Positions 15,593 through 24,401 of a stretch of DNA of 64,000 bases are shown piece by piece. A program made the translations under genes and the position numbers. Origin of the DNA: an uncultured bacterium (GTDB taxonomy: Bacteria; Planctomycetota; UBA1135; GCA-002686595); the NCBI GenBank assembly GCA_938083085.1, contig CALLKX010000044.1, forward strand, positions 1 through 64,000, in the 5' to 3' direction. Below the pieces are notes generated by a model. That model was not told the DNA's origin. It ran no database searches and saw nothing but the letters and a program-made list of their open reading frames with translations. Every line of letters starts with the position of its first letter. The first letter of the stretch is position 1.

Positions 15593-16570
15593 ATGCGCCT
15601 CCTTCTGCTCCCCCTCGCGTTCCTCGCGTCCTGCGCCTCGATCTCCACCACGAGCCTCTTCGGGGGCGGAGACCCGCTCCCCTCCTGGACGAATGGAGAC
15701 CTCAAGGCATCGATCGTCCGCTTTGTCGAGGGCGCGACGGACCCCGAGAGCGTCCATTTCGTACCAGCCGAGGAGCGGATCGCGGTCTTCGACAACGACG
15801 GGACCCTGATCTGCGAGAAGCCGGTCTACTCCCAGCTCGCGTTCATGGTCGACCGCGCCAAGGAGTACGTGGCAGACGACCCCGCCCTGCGCGAGGAGGA
15901 GCCGTATCGCTCCCTGATGGACGGGACCTTCGGGAGCACAATGGACATCGACGCCTTCATCAAGCTGGCGATGAAGACCCACACGGGCATGCTCGATGAG
16001 GAGTTCGTCGCCATCGCCGAGGGGTGGCTCGCGTCCGCACGCCACCCCGACTTGGATCGGCCTTACACCGAGCTGGTCTACGCGCCAATGCTCGAGCTGG
16101 TCGCCTTCCTCCAGGACGCCGACTTCCAGGTCTGGATCTGCACCGGGGGCGGCCTGGACTTCGTCCGCTGCTACGCCAAGGACGTCTACGGGATCGGGCC
16201 TGAGAACGTCATCGGCTCCTCCACGCAGAAGGCCTACCGGGAGATCGAAGGGCGCGGCGAGTTCGTGCGGCTCGCGGAGCTGGTGACCCCGCTCAACGAC
16301 GGCGCCGCGAAGCCGGTCAACATCGATCGCTACATCGGTCGGTCGCCGATCCTCGCGGTGGGCAACTCCGACGGCGACCTCGAAATGCTCGAGTACGTCG
16401 CGCAGCGCCACGCCCGCACGCTGACCCTGCTCCTCCACCACGACGACGGGGAGCGCGAGTTCGCGTACGACGCCGGGAACGAGCGCGCCCTGAGCGCGGC
16501 AGCTGAAGGGGAGATCGAGGTCATCTCCATGTCCCGAGACTTCGGCACCGTCTTCGCCCCGGCCCCCTGA
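15593..16570 (+). CDS. HAD-superfamily phosphatase-like lipoprotein
   Basis: A 325-residue exported protein. The ATG at 15593 is preferred to an upstream start overlapping glgC because it gives a lipoprotein signal: MRLLLLPLAFLASC with the lipid-modified Cys14. The HAD motif I is DNDGT at 67-71 (nucleophile Asp67), and motif IV is GNSDGDLEML near 256-265. This HAD type (DNDGTL, with a large alpha-helical cap) is known from secreted nonspecific phosphatases and phosphoserine-phosphatase-like proteins; the substrate is not evident. It follows glgC by 94 bases and might be co-transcribed. Bases 16571-16786 after it hold no gene. Confidence 0.8.
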   Translation: MRLLLLPLAFLASCASISTTSLFGGGDPLPSWTNGDLKASIVRFVEGATDPESVHFVPAEERIAVFDNDGTLICEKPVYSQLAFMVDRAKEYVADDPALREEEPYRSLMDGTFGSTMDIDAFIKLAMKTHTGMLDEEFVAIAEGWLASARHPDLDRPYTELVYAPMLELVAFLQDADFQVWICTGGGLDFVRCYAKDVYGIGPENVIGSSTQKAYREIEGRGEFVRLAELVTPLNDGAAKPVNIDRYIGRSPILAVGNSDGDLEMLEYVAQRHARTLTLLLHHDDGEREFAYDAGNERALSAAAEGEIEVISMSRDFGTVFAPAP

Positions 16571-16786
16571 GCCGCCCTCCAGCGGGCGCCCCCCCGACCG
16601 AACGTCCAGCTTGGCTGCCCAGTTTGGCCGCCCAGCTCGGCCCCGCCGGCGTCGCTCGGTCTGCCGGGCTCTGTCTATTGGCCCGCCCCCGCCGGGCCCC
16701 ACGTGCTCGGCCGGGCCATCTCTGATCCCCATCGCCGGCGCGCCCTCACTGGCCGACCCTCCCCCGCTGCCACCCGCTCGATCTCA

Positions 16787-17578
16787 ATGAAGAACCTCCT
16801 CACCACCGCCTGGACCGTCCTCCTCACGGCCCTCATGCTCCCGCAGGCCCAGGCCGATGTCCTCGAGCTTCGCTCCGGCGAGCTGCTGAACGGCAAGTAC
16901 ATGGGCGGGTCCCAGACGTCGATTCGCTTCGAGGTCGCCGGCTCCCTCCGTGTGGTGGCCACGCCGGAGATCCTCGCCCTCACCTTCGACCTCCGCCAGG
17001 CGCCGGCCCCGGCTCCCGCTCCCGTGGCTGCTCCGGCCCCTGCTCCGGCTCCGGCTACGGCCCCGCCTGCTGCTGCTGCTGCAACGACCGCTGCTGTCGG
17101 CGTGACGGTCCCCGCCGGCACCCCGCTCTCCGTCCGCCTCAAGGACTCCCTCGACTCGAACCGCCAGTCGAGCGGACACCGGTTCACCGCCGTACTCGAG
17201 GGGAACCTCGTGGTCGGCGGCGCGACCGTCGCCCGCAAGGGTTCGCCCGTCTACGGGGAGCTGGTGGGCAAGAAGAAGTCCGGCCGCTTGCGAGGCCGCT
17301 CCGAGTTCACGGTCCGGCTGACCGCGGTCTCCATCGACGGGACGATCGTCCCGATCTCCTCCAGCGGCTGCAGGGTGGTCACGGAGAACACCGCCAAACG
17401 CACCGCCGGAACCGTCGCCCGCGGCGCCGCGATCGGTGGGCTGGCCAAGGGTTCCAAGGGAGCCAAGAACGGGGCGAAGTGGGGCGCGGGGGTCGCCATC
17501 CTGACCGCCGGAAACAGCATCTTCATTCCGGCCGGAACGCTCCTCGAGTTCTCCCTGACGGCCCCCCTCAAGCGCTGA
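16787..17578 (+). CDS. exported protein of unknown function with Ala/Pro linker and Gly-rich C-terminus
   Basis: 263 residues from the ATG at 16787, giving a signal peptide (MKNLLTTAWTVLLTALMLPQAQA). The mature part begins with a short beta domain (VLELRSGELLNGKYMGGS), followed by an APAP-type linker at about 67-105. The C-terminal half holds the segments VGVTVPAGTPLSVRLKDSL, GHRFTAVLEGNLVVGG and ARKGSPVYGELVGKKKSGR. It ends with a Gly/Ala/Lys-rich stretch (GAAIGGLAKGSKGAKNGAK) and IPAGTLLEFSL. The order resembles planctomycete and acidobacterial exported proteins that I recognise only as uncharacterised. The glycine-zipper stretch could associate with the outer membrane. I assign no function. 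Confidence 0.7.
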   Translation: MKNLLTTAWTVLLTALMLPQAQADVLELRSGELLNGKYMGGSQTSIRFEVAGSLRVVATPEILALTFDLRQAPAPAPAPVAAPAPAPAPATAPPAAAAATTAAVGVTVPAGTPLSVRLKDSLDSNRQSSGHRFTAVLEGNLVVGGATVARKGSPVYGELVGKKKSGRLRGRSEFTVRLTAVSIDGTIVPISSSGCRVVTENTAKRTAGTVARGAAIGGLAKGSKGAKNGAKWGAGVAILTAGNSIFIPAGTLLEFSLTAPLKR

Positions 17579-17582
17579 TCCA

Positions 17583-17598
17583 CGGCGGGGGCCCGCCG
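17583..17598 (+). terminator. GC hairpin after the exported protein gene
   Basis: CGGCGGG (17583-17589) pairs with CCCGCCG (17592-17598) across 2 nt, 5 bases after the stop at 17578. It is followed by two copies of a 14-bp repeat (gcccgggttccggc type) to about 17630. There is no T-run, so it is only a possible terminator between two convergent genes. Confidence 0.3.
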
Positions 17599-17691
17599 CC
17601 CGGGTTCCGGCGCCCGGGTTCCGGCGCCCCTCCAGCAGCGCGGCCGCTCAGTGTCGAGGCGAACCCGCCGTGCGCCCGTGGACCCCGGCGC

Positions 17692-18522
17692 TCAGCGCCG
17701 CGTGCTGAACGTGAGCATGGCCTCGATGCCCTCGACGTCGAGGTCCCCGAAGTTGTTGCTCAGGTTCACGTTCGTGTCATACCAGCGGGCGCCGACGCCG
17801 ATGAAGGAGCCCGGGCTGATCTCGAGCTCCACGCCGGTCCGGGCATACCCGCCCACGCCGAAGCCGCTCCCCGAGCCGGCGTCCACGCCCGGAGCTGCGG
17901 ACTGGTGGTAGTTGGCGAACTGGACCACCGGCCCGGCCGCGCCGTACACCCGTGCCCGCTCGCCGAGCGGCACGCTGACGAAGGGGCCTCCGTAGAAGTC
18001 CACAATCAAGAGGTCGAGGCTCACCGCGACCGCGGCGCCGCCGCCGCCGACCACGAAGGCGCCGCCGTTGGATCGCCCGCCCAGGGACATCATGGCCTCA
18101 AGGCCCAGGTCGAGCCGCTTGCCCCCCAGCTTGAACTGCCCCCCTCCGCCGATCACCGGGTACTGATTGATCGATCCGCTGCCGCTCTCGATGTCGTTTG
18201 AGTTTCCACCCGTGCGCGAGAGGTCCTGGACCGAGTTGACCCCGAGGTAGCCCTGGAGGAGCGCCTGCCCGTCACGCCACTTGGTGCCCTTGCGCTGCGC
18301 GGACGAGCTAGCGAGCGCCGGCTCGCGCAGCCCCGAGAGGTAGACGGCCCCGGGCTCGACCGAGGGCATCACACCGGGATCACGCAAGACGGGGAGCCCG
18401 GGGGCCGAAGCCTCGACCGACACGGGCACCGCGACGACGCGCTCCCCGCCCGCTCGGCAGCTGACGAGCGCGAGGGAGGAGAGCAGGAGCAGGACGAGGC
18501 GTGAGGGCGCGGTGAGGAGCAT
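17692..18522 (-). CDS. lipoprotein with outer-membrane beta-barrel-like C-terminal region
   Basis: 276 residues from the ATG at 18522. The signal MLLTAPSRLVLLLLSSLALVSC has a lipobox with Cys22. The second half alternates polar and hydrophobic residues in short strands separated by Gly-rich turns (GGAFVVGGGGAAVAVSLDLL, VYGAAGPVVQFANYH, SFIGVGARWYDTNVNL) and ends in AMLTFSTRR, a pattern like an outer-membrane beta-barrel or an OmpA/PagL-sized porin-like domain. A lipid-anchored barrel is unusual. No family is recognised. It faces the preceding gene convergently. Confidence 0.65.
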   Translation of the reverse strand: MLLTAPSRLVLLLLSSLALVSCRAGGERVVAVPVSVEASAPGLPVLRDPGVMPSVEPGAVYLSGLREPALASSSAQRKGTKWRDGQALLQGYLGVNSVQDLSRTGGNSNDIESGSGSINQYPVIGGGGQFKLGGKRLDLGLEAMMSLGGRSNGGAFVVGGGGAAVAVSLDLLIVDFYGGPFVSVPLGERARVYGAAGPVVQFANYHQSAAPGVDAGSGSGFGVGGYARTGVELEISPGSFIGVGARWYDTNVNLSNNFGDLDVEGIEAMLTFSTRR

Positions 18523-18624
18523 GCTGACGGGGAGGAGGGGAAGCCCGCCCGGGAGTCGGGCGGTCCGAGAGCATACCAGCGGAGACCCTGGCCAGAGACC
18601 GGGCCCCGCCCCCCCCACCGGCGC

Positions 18625-21012
18625 TCAGTCGAAGCTGATCGCGAGTGAGTGGGTCAGGTTGGACGTGGGGAAGATCGAGACGTCACGGAACCAGGCCTGG
18701 AACCGGTACGTGTCCCCGGCCACCGCGCCGACGGCCCCCGTGGGCTGCGGCAGAGCGGTGAGGTCCAGCTGGAAGAGGAACTCGCCTGCAGGCCCCGAGC
18801 TCAGAACGTCACCGGCGTAGCGGCCGATGGACCCGCCGAGGCAGAGGGTGCCTGCGCTCCCGCCAGGGCTGACGATCAGCCCCGCGTCGGTCGAGACCAG
18901 GAAGTACCCGAGGGTGTTCGCCGGGAGCGACTCCGCGATCAGCTGCACGTCGTTGGCCGCCGCGGCGCTGGTGCCCACGGCCCGGAGGGTCCCGGGGCTG
19001 CCGCTCGAGTTGGCGGCGGCCGGGGCGCACTCGGCGACCCCGATCCCGGACGGGTCGCAGTCCACGGTCCCGACCTGGACCCCGTCCACGCCAGCCTCGA
19101 CGATGGACTGAGCATTCGCGTCGTTGGCCGTGAAGCGCAGGAGCATGGTCGCGCCCGGCGTCACCCCGGCACCAACCAGCTCTGCCGCGGAGAGGGTGTC
19201 CTGGACCCACCCGCCGCCGGTCGAGGCGCGGTGCTGACGGAGCGTGGACCAGCTCGACCCACCATCCGGGCTGACCTCGACCTTGAGCTCATCCTCGGCG
19301 TTCTGGTTGGTCAGCTCGAGGTAGTAGAGGTAGGTCACCTCGCTCGCGGCGCCAGCCACAGCCAGCGGCGGCGAGGTGAGCTGGACCTCGCCGTTGTCCA
19401 CGTCGGAGTTGCCGGCGGTGTTCTGGGTGACGAAGCAGCTCCCGCTGCCGTCCCCGTCCGCGGAGGGGTCGTAGGCCCAGGACGGGTCGTTGACAGGGAC
19501 ACCGCGCTGCCAGTCGCCGGTGGTGGCGGTGGAGGCTGTCTGCCAGCCCTGCGCGACCTCGAAGTCATCCGCAAAGCTTGTGGTGGCAACGCCCACCGCC
19601 GCGATGAACGGATCCGAAGCACCGCCAGCCGGCGCGAAGACCTGGCCACAGGACAGAGACTGAGCGCTCACGAAGTACTCGGGCGCGTCGCCGCAGGCGT
19701 AGACGGGGAGCTGAGCCGTGAAGACCCCACCGCCCATATCCATCATGGCGATCGACTGAAACATCCCGGCGGAGCTGGCCCGCTCGTGGAGCGTCACGCT
19801 GCCGGGGACCACCGGCCCGAGCGCCAGCGCGGAGACCGCGACCGCCTGAAGCGGCGGCAGAAGTGTCGGCGCGCCCGGCGCCGCGAGGCCCGCGCCGCAG
19901 ATGCCCTGCGGGCTCGCGAGCGCGCTCTGAAGGTCAGGGTGCGAGAAGCTCGTGCCCGAGTTCTGGCCGCCGGTCGAGCTGCACCCGCCGTGGGTGTGGA
20001 TACCCACTGCCTGGTCCGTCTGGTCCCAGATCACCGGTGAGCCGGAGTTCCCGCCCGTGGTGTCCGTCTGGTACTGCACCGTCGTCCCCGAGTTGGTCAC
20101 CAGCGGCCCGACGTGGGTCTGCTGGGTCTGGTTGCGCTCAGGGGGGGAGCTGTCCGTCCCGAACCCGGTAATGCGGATGTCGGCGCTGCCCGGCTGCGGC
20201 GGGGCGGAGAGCTGGAAGCCAGGGCCCTGGGCCTGGGTCACGGTCAGCCCCGAGGTGCCGTTCGGGAAGGCCCCGAAGTACGCCCAGTCATTTCCCACGC
20301 CCTGGCCGCCGTTGGACTGGAGCGATGCGCCGTCCACCGGGTACTGGTCCGAGGGCGGAGGGTTCTGGATGGAGCCAGAGCTGGACGAGGGGGGCACGTT
20401 GAACTGGATCACCTGGATGTTGCCGGTGCAGTGCCCCGCGGTCAGGAAGCAGCCCGCGCAGTCCTGGATCAACCAACCCGTACAGCCGACCGGAAGCAGC
20501 CGCCCCGAGCGAGCATCGGTGGAGGGCAGCCGATCGTCGTTGGGGCCGCAGATGGAGGTCGTCCCGAGCAGCGGCGGCGTGCCCATGTCCATGGCCCGCA
20601 GCTGCACGCGGCTCGTGCCCGTTCCGGGCCGTGCCCAGACCTCGACCACCAGCGAGTCACCGTTGAAGTACGCCGTGGAGCGGTCCCAACGCTCGACCTC
20701 GATGGCGTTCATGACCTGGAGGCCTCCGTCCAGCATCGAGGTGATGCGGAGCTCGGCGCCGGTCCCGGCCAGCGGGTCCCCCGCGAGGACGACGTCGTCG
20801 AAGTAGAGCCGGATCCACTCCGCGCCTTCCTGGTCCACGGCGAAGCTCGCGCAGAGCTCCAGGTCGCCGCCAGCGGAGGCAGCGGGAGACACCCATCCGG
20901 TGTCCTGGACGAAGGGGACGTTGTCGAAGGAAGGTGCCTCCACCTGGCCAAAGGCCGCGGGCGAGAGGACGGCGAGGGCGAGCGGAGCGAGACGGGACGG
21001 TGCAATGATCAT
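18625..21012 (-). CDS. secreted trypsin-like serine protease with jelly-roll and C-terminal sorting-like domain
   Basis: 795 residues from the ATG at 21012, with a signal peptide ending near AFG-Q. The chymotrypsin-fold triad is visible: His in FLTAGHC (about 190), Asp in GNDWAYFG (about 240) and Ser in GGNSGSP (about 323), with paired Cys nearby. Residues about 480-660 form a beta-rich domain (DDFEVAQGWQT, then GEVQLTSPPL) like MAM/jelly-roll modules. The last 105 residues carry a domain shared with the secreted protein at 41102-42484 (GYFLVS, PGGSAGTLCLGGSIGRY, AGDTYRFQAWFRD). Such domains at the C-terminus of many secreted proteins suggest sorting or surface attachment, which is inference. 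It would act outside the cytoplasm. The 237 bases upstream of its start hold no gene. Confidence 0.82.
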   Translation of the reverse strand: MIIAPSRLAPLALAVLSPAAFGQVEAPSFDNVPFVQDTGWVSPAASAGGDLELCASFAVDQEGAEWIRLYFDDVVLAGDPLAGTGAELRITSMLDGGLQVMNAIEVERWDRSTAYFNGDSLVVEVWARPGTGTSRVQLRAMDMGTPPLLGTTSICGPNDDRLPSTDARSGRLLPVGCTGWLIQDCAGCFLTAGHCTGNIQVIQFNVPPSSSSGSIQNPPPSDQYPVDGASLQSNGGQGVGNDWAYFGAFPNGTSGLTVTQAQGPGFQLSAPPQPGSADIRITGFGTDSSPPERNQTQQTHVGPLVTNSGTTVQYQTDTTGGNSGSPVIWDQTDQAVGIHTHGGCSSTGGQNSGTSFSHPDLQSALASPQGICGAGLAAPGAPTLLPPLQAVAVSALALGPVVPGSVTLHERASSAGMFQSIAMMDMGGGVFTAQLPVYACGDAPEYFVSAQSLSCGQVFAPAGGASDPFIAAVGVATTSFADDFEVAQGWQTASTATTGDWQRGVPVNDPSWAYDPSADGDGSGSCFVTQNTAGNSDVDNGEVQLTSPPLAVAGAASEVTYLYYLELTNQNAEDELKVEVSPDGGSSWSTLRQHRASTGGGWVQDTLSAAELVGAGVTPGATMLLRFTANDANAQSIVEAGVDGVQVGTVDCDPSGIGVAECAPAAANSSGSPGTLRAVGTSAAAANDVQLIAESLPANTLGYFLVSTDAGLIVSPGGSAGTLCLGGSIGRYAGDVLSSGPAGEFLFQLDLTALPQPTGAVGAVAGDTYRFQAWFRDVSIFPTSNLTHSLAISFD

Positions 21013-21249
21013 GTCAGTCGGGAAGGACGTGGGAGTCCACCAAGTGTCCCACGGCCCAGCCCCTTCCGCCACGTTCTTCCAGCCTCGCGACGGTCGCGGC
21101 CAGCGCTGCGCTGCGGTCTCGATCCCGAACCGGTCGTGGACAGGGCCAGGCGGGTATCGGACTGAGAGTGTCGCGTGGCGCCAGACGCAGCACGCGCGGT
21201 CAACCCCACCCGCAACGTCCAGCGTCCAGACGCTCGCGCCGCCCCGGCG

Positions 21250-21999
21250 TCAGTCCACGAGGCGCGTACGGAGATACTCTGGCAGCATCCGGCGCCAGGT
21301 CGGCCAGTCGTGGTCCCAGTCCTCTCCCCACTCATCGACGTGGTTCGGGATTCCCCGCGCGCCGAGGACGCGAGCGACGGCCCAGGACTCCTCCGGATCC
21401 TCCCAGCGCCCCGCGCCGTGGCTGATCAAGATCCGGCGCTCCCGCAGCTTCACGAGGCTGGGGTGATCCTCCGGGAGGTTCGGGATGAAGTGCAGGGGCG
21501 ACGCGAAGTACCACGCCTCGTCCATGTCGCCGTCGATGAACTTCGACAGCTCATAGGTGCCGGACATGCAGATCGCCTCGGAGAAGAGCTCGGGATGGCG
21601 GCAGATCGCCGCCAGGGCGTTGTAGGCCCCGATGGACGCGCCCGACGCGATGATGTCCAAAGGCTCACCCTCTGCCACGTTGCAGTCGCGGCGGATCATG
21701 GGCACCAGCTCGTGCTCGACGAAGGCGTCGAAGCCCGCCTGAGCGCGGGACGCCCCGGGGACCTCGTTGTCCTCCTTCAGCCAGACCATGCCGGGCACAG
21801 AGTCCACCGAGTAGAGCTTGATGATGCCCTCCTCAAGGAGCGGCGCGAGGGCGTCCACGAGCAGGAAGCGCTCGCACTCCTCGGCGTCGCCCGCGGCCGT
21901 CGGGAAGAAGACCACGGGGGTCCCCATCTCACCCCAGCGGACCACCTGGACTTCACGCCCCACGCGCTCCGACGACCATGTCTCGGTGACGCGTGTCAT
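21250..21999 (-). CDS. cytoplasmic esterase (PF00756-type alpha/beta hydrolase)
   Basis: 249 residues without a signal peptide. The nucleophile elbow GASIG contains Ser122. The segment DHDWPTWRRML near the C-terminus provides the catalytic His (about 230), the arrangement of esterase D/S-formylglutathione-hydrolase-like and Fes-like enzymes. It is the last gene of the ATP-grasp operon and overlaps the upstream ligase gene by ATGA. With the second esterase in the operon (23271-24401) it may hydrolyse esters or activated intermediates of the same unknown compound. The substrate is not known. Confidence 0.78.
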   Translation of the reverse strand: MTRVTETWSSERVGREVQVVRWGEMGTPVVFFPTAAGDAEECERFLLVDALAPLLEEGIIKLYSVDSVPGMVWLKEDNEVPGASRAQAGFDAFVEHELVPMIRRDCNVAEGEPLDIIASGASIGAYNALAAICRHPELFSEAICMSGTYELSKFIDGDMDEAWYFASPLHFIPNLPEDHPSLVKLRERRILISHGAGRWEDPEESWAVARVLGARGIPNHVDEWGEDWDHDWPTWRRMLPEYLRTRLVD

Positions 22000-23264
22000 G
22001 ACTGCACCCCGTGGATGCTGTCGCTCGGAGCCGCGTGCGCGGTCTCGTGCCGCCAGCTCTGGATCGACCCCCAGAAGTGCTCCGTGAACTCCTCCACCTC
22101 ATGCTCGGGGAAGAGCGCGCCCACCTTCTCGTGCACGGCATCCCTCGCCGCCGCCGTCCCGAAGAACTCCCACGCCACCTCGTCGAGGGGGCCGAGGTGC
22201 TCGGCGCAGAACTCCTGGAACCGCGCGGTGTCGAAGTGCTCGTCGGCGATCGCTGCGTACTGCGGGAGCTTGTCCGCGAAGGTGCCGGGGCCGTCGGCGA
22301 TCTCGAAGTAGGGGTTCCAGTCCAGGTTGTTCTTGAACTTGCGCCCGGTGGCCGCGACGAACAGCGCCCACCGGAGCTTGCCGAGCACCAGCCACGGGAA
22401 GTGCTGATGGAGCGACGTGACCTGGGAGTCGGGGCACGGGTTCGCGAAGTCGATGGGGTGCCAGACGCCGTCCTGGCGCAGGCTCTCGCAGGAGTTGAAG
22501 TCCCAGCCGAAGAAGGCGTTGATCGTCAGCGTGATCTGGCGCAGGTGCTCCATGTCCGCCTTCGAGAGGTGGTTGTACTCCTTGGTGTAGCGCTCGTGGA
22601 GGGGCGCCGCGGGGTCGTACTCCACCATGCGAATGTCCGGGCCGATCCCGACGCAGCGGACGAAGTGGTCATGGGGCAGGACGCCGTGCTGCAGGTGCAT
22701 GACGAACTTGCCGCTCTCGTCGTAGGCCGTCTTGAGCTCCTCGACGTTGTCGACCTTGTTGACACCGACCCAGCCGCCGCCGTCGTAGGGCTTCATGAAG
22801 TGCGGGTAGCCGACCTTCTCCCCGAGCTCTTCGAGGTCGAAGTAGCGCGCGTACCGCTCGAGGGTCGGCTGCAGGTCAGGGCTCGACTCGTACTCCTTCG
22901 GCGGCACGAGCCACGTGTCCGGGATCGGCATGCCGAGCCGCATCATGGCGCAGTAGGAGGTCTGCTTCTCCATGGACTGGACCGACCAGGGATTGTTGAG
23001 GACGTACAGGTCGTCCATCAGCACCCCCTTCTTGATCCACTCACGGGTGTTCGCATACCAGTGGGTCAGGCGGTCGAGGACCACGTTGTAGCGCGTCGGC
23101 GTCCGCAGATCGAAGGGCTCGATGACCACCCGGTCCACCTCGAAGCGCACGTCGCGCCCCCCCACCTTGAGGGTTGGATCCCACCGCTCGAGGATCCCCT
23201 CGAAGCAGCGCGGCCAGCAGATGTCGGCCCCAAGCGAGAGCCCGATTCGTTTGATGTCAGCCAT
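21996..23264 (-). CDS. ATP-grasp ligase, type distinct from its neighbours
   Basis: 422 residues. ATP-grasp features: a glycine-rich loop in YPHFMKPYDGGGWVGVNKV at about 155-175, a lysine (K in FMKP) for ATP binding, and a late acidic pair in CESLRQDGVWHPIDFANPCP, where D and N of DFAN can bind Mg. The N-terminal part (GADICWPRCFEGILERWD, then RYNVVLDRLTHWY) is not like the other three ligases of the locus. ATP-grasp enzymes join a carboxylate (via acyl phosphate) to an amine or thiol; nothing in the sequence shows which. It lies 6 bases after the Fes-like esterase gene and overlaps the last esterase gene, so it is in the same operon. Confidence 0.8.
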   Translation of the reverse strand: MADIKRIGLSLGADICWPRCFEGILERWDPTLKVGGRDVRFEVDRVVIEPFDLRTPTRYNVVLDRLTHWYANTREWIKKGVLMDDLYVLNNPWSVQSMEKQTSYCAMMRLGMPIPDTWLVPPKEYESSPDLQPTLERYARYFDLEELGEKVGYPHFMKPYDGGGWVGVNKVDNVEELKTAYDESGKFVMHLQHGVLPHDHFVRCVGIGPDIRMVEYDPAAPLHERYTKEYNHLSKADMEHLRQITLTINAFFGWDFNSCESLRQDGVWHPIDFANPCPDSQVTSLHQHFPWLVLGKLRWALFVAATGRKFKNNLDWNPYFEIADGPGTFADKLPQYAAIADEHFDTARFQEFCAEHLGPLDEVAWEFFGTAAARDAVHEKVGALFPEHEVEEFTEHFWGSIQSWRHETAHAAPSDSIHGVQS

Positions 23265-23270
23265 GTCGTT

Positions 23271-24401
23271 TCACTCGTAGACCATCCAGAGCGGTCCGGG
23301 GAAGAGCCAGGTGAGCCCTGCGCGGAGGTGATCCCGCCAGTTCTCCCAGTTGTGACCGTCCTGCGCCTCGACGAGGGTAGCGTCGACGCCGACGGACTGG
23401 AGCATCGGAAGCAGGGTGCGGTTGTAGACGATCAGGGACTCGTAAATCCCGCAGGACAGGAAGACCCGGTCGGCAGGCTTCACCGGGGCCCGTCGGTACC
23501 CGTTGACGAACGCCACCACGGGGTCGAAGAGCGGGCCGCGCTCGTGGCTTCCGATATCCGTGAAGGCGAACGAACCCGACTGTAGGAGGAGCCTTCCGAA
23601 CACGCCGGGGTGCTGGAGCGACGCGTGGAGCGACGCAACGCCGCCAAAGCTGGCCCCCATCAGCGCGCGGTTCTCGGGGCCAGCCTCCAGGGAGAACTCG
23701 TCCTCCAGGAGCGGCAGCAGCTCGGTCGCGAGGAAGTCGGCGTGCTGGCCGCTCGCCGCATACTCGTGGACGCGGTCTGGCGACTGGATGAAGCACACGA
23801 CCATCGGGGGGATCTCACCGAGATCGATGAGGTTGTCGACCACCGTCTTGAAGGCCGCATAGCGCAGATAATCGAGCCCGTCGTGCACCACGAGGAGCGG
23901 ATAGCGGTGGGTCACCCGGTAGCGCGGCGGCAGGTAAATTGAGAGCGGGCGGACGTCGTCGAAGACCTCGCTCTGGAGCTGACGCTCGAGGATCACACCC
24001 TGACGCCGCGAGCGATCCTCCACCGCCCACCACGGAGTGGTGTAGTCCGGACCGGTCACCACCGAGTTGGTGGCGAAGGGGTCCCGCGCCACCGCCGGGT
24101 TCAACGCGTCCAGGATCAGCTTGCGTTCGCCGTTCTCCTGGACCTCCAGCTTGTACTCCACCCGGGCAGCGGCCTGCACCTCGAGCTCGAGCGTCCAGAC
24201 GTCGGGGTGGGTCCGGAGAAACTCCTGAGCGGACTCGAGCCCGAAGATCCAGTGATGGAGCCAGACGCCCTCCGCGCGCCCCTCGTAAACGAAGAGCGCC
24301 CGCCCGCCCTCGACGATCGGCACCTCGAGGCCCTCGAGGGCCGCGGCCCCGGAGTCAGCGATGGCGTCCTTCACCGCCTCGATTCGAGTGGGTGTCGTCA
24401 T
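23271..24401 (-). CDS. enterochelin-esterase-like hydrolase (E-set plus alpha/beta hydrolase)
   Basis: 376 residues from the ATG at 24401, chosen because it overlaps the S51 peptidase stop as ATGA. Residues 1-110 resemble the early-set beta sandwich that precedes esterase domains (FVYEGRAEGVWLHHWIFGL). The esterase domain has RRQGVILERQLQSEVF near 130, IYLPPRYRVTHRYPLLVVHDG near 160, the nucleophile elbow GASFGG (Ser at about 250) and the catalytic His in DGHNWENWRDHL (about 353). Fes-type enzymes cleave ester bonds of iron-loaded trilactone siderophores, but no siderophore synthesis gene is here. There is no signal peptide, so it is cytoplasmic. It is the fourth gene of the six-gene operon. 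Confidence 0.8.
   Translation of the reverse strand: MTTPTRIEAVKDAIADSGAAALEGLEVPIVEGGRALFVYEGRAEGVWLHHWIFGLESAQEFLRTHPDVWTLELEVQAAARVEYKLEVQENGERKLILDALNPAVARDPFATNSVVTGPDYTTPWWAVEDRSRRQGVILERQLQSEVFDDVRPLSIYLPPRYRVTHRYPLLVVHDGLDYLRYAAFKTVVDNLIDLGEIPPMVVCFIQSPDRVHEYAASGQHADFLATELLPLLEDEFSLEAGPENRALMGASFGGVASLHASLQHPGVFGRLLLQSGSFAFTDIGSHERGPLFDPVVAFVNGYRRAPVKPADRVFLSCGIYESLIVYNRTLLPMLQSVGVDATLVEAQDGHNWENWRDHLRAGLTWLFPGPLWMVYE

Noticed and set aside
18649-20040. A 463-codon open frame on the plus strand
   Set aside because: Antisense to the secreted protease; no recognisable motif.
22011-23585. A 524-codon open frame on the plus strand
   Set aside because: Antisense to the ATP-grasp ligase gene, which has clear motifs and is coupled to its neighbours.
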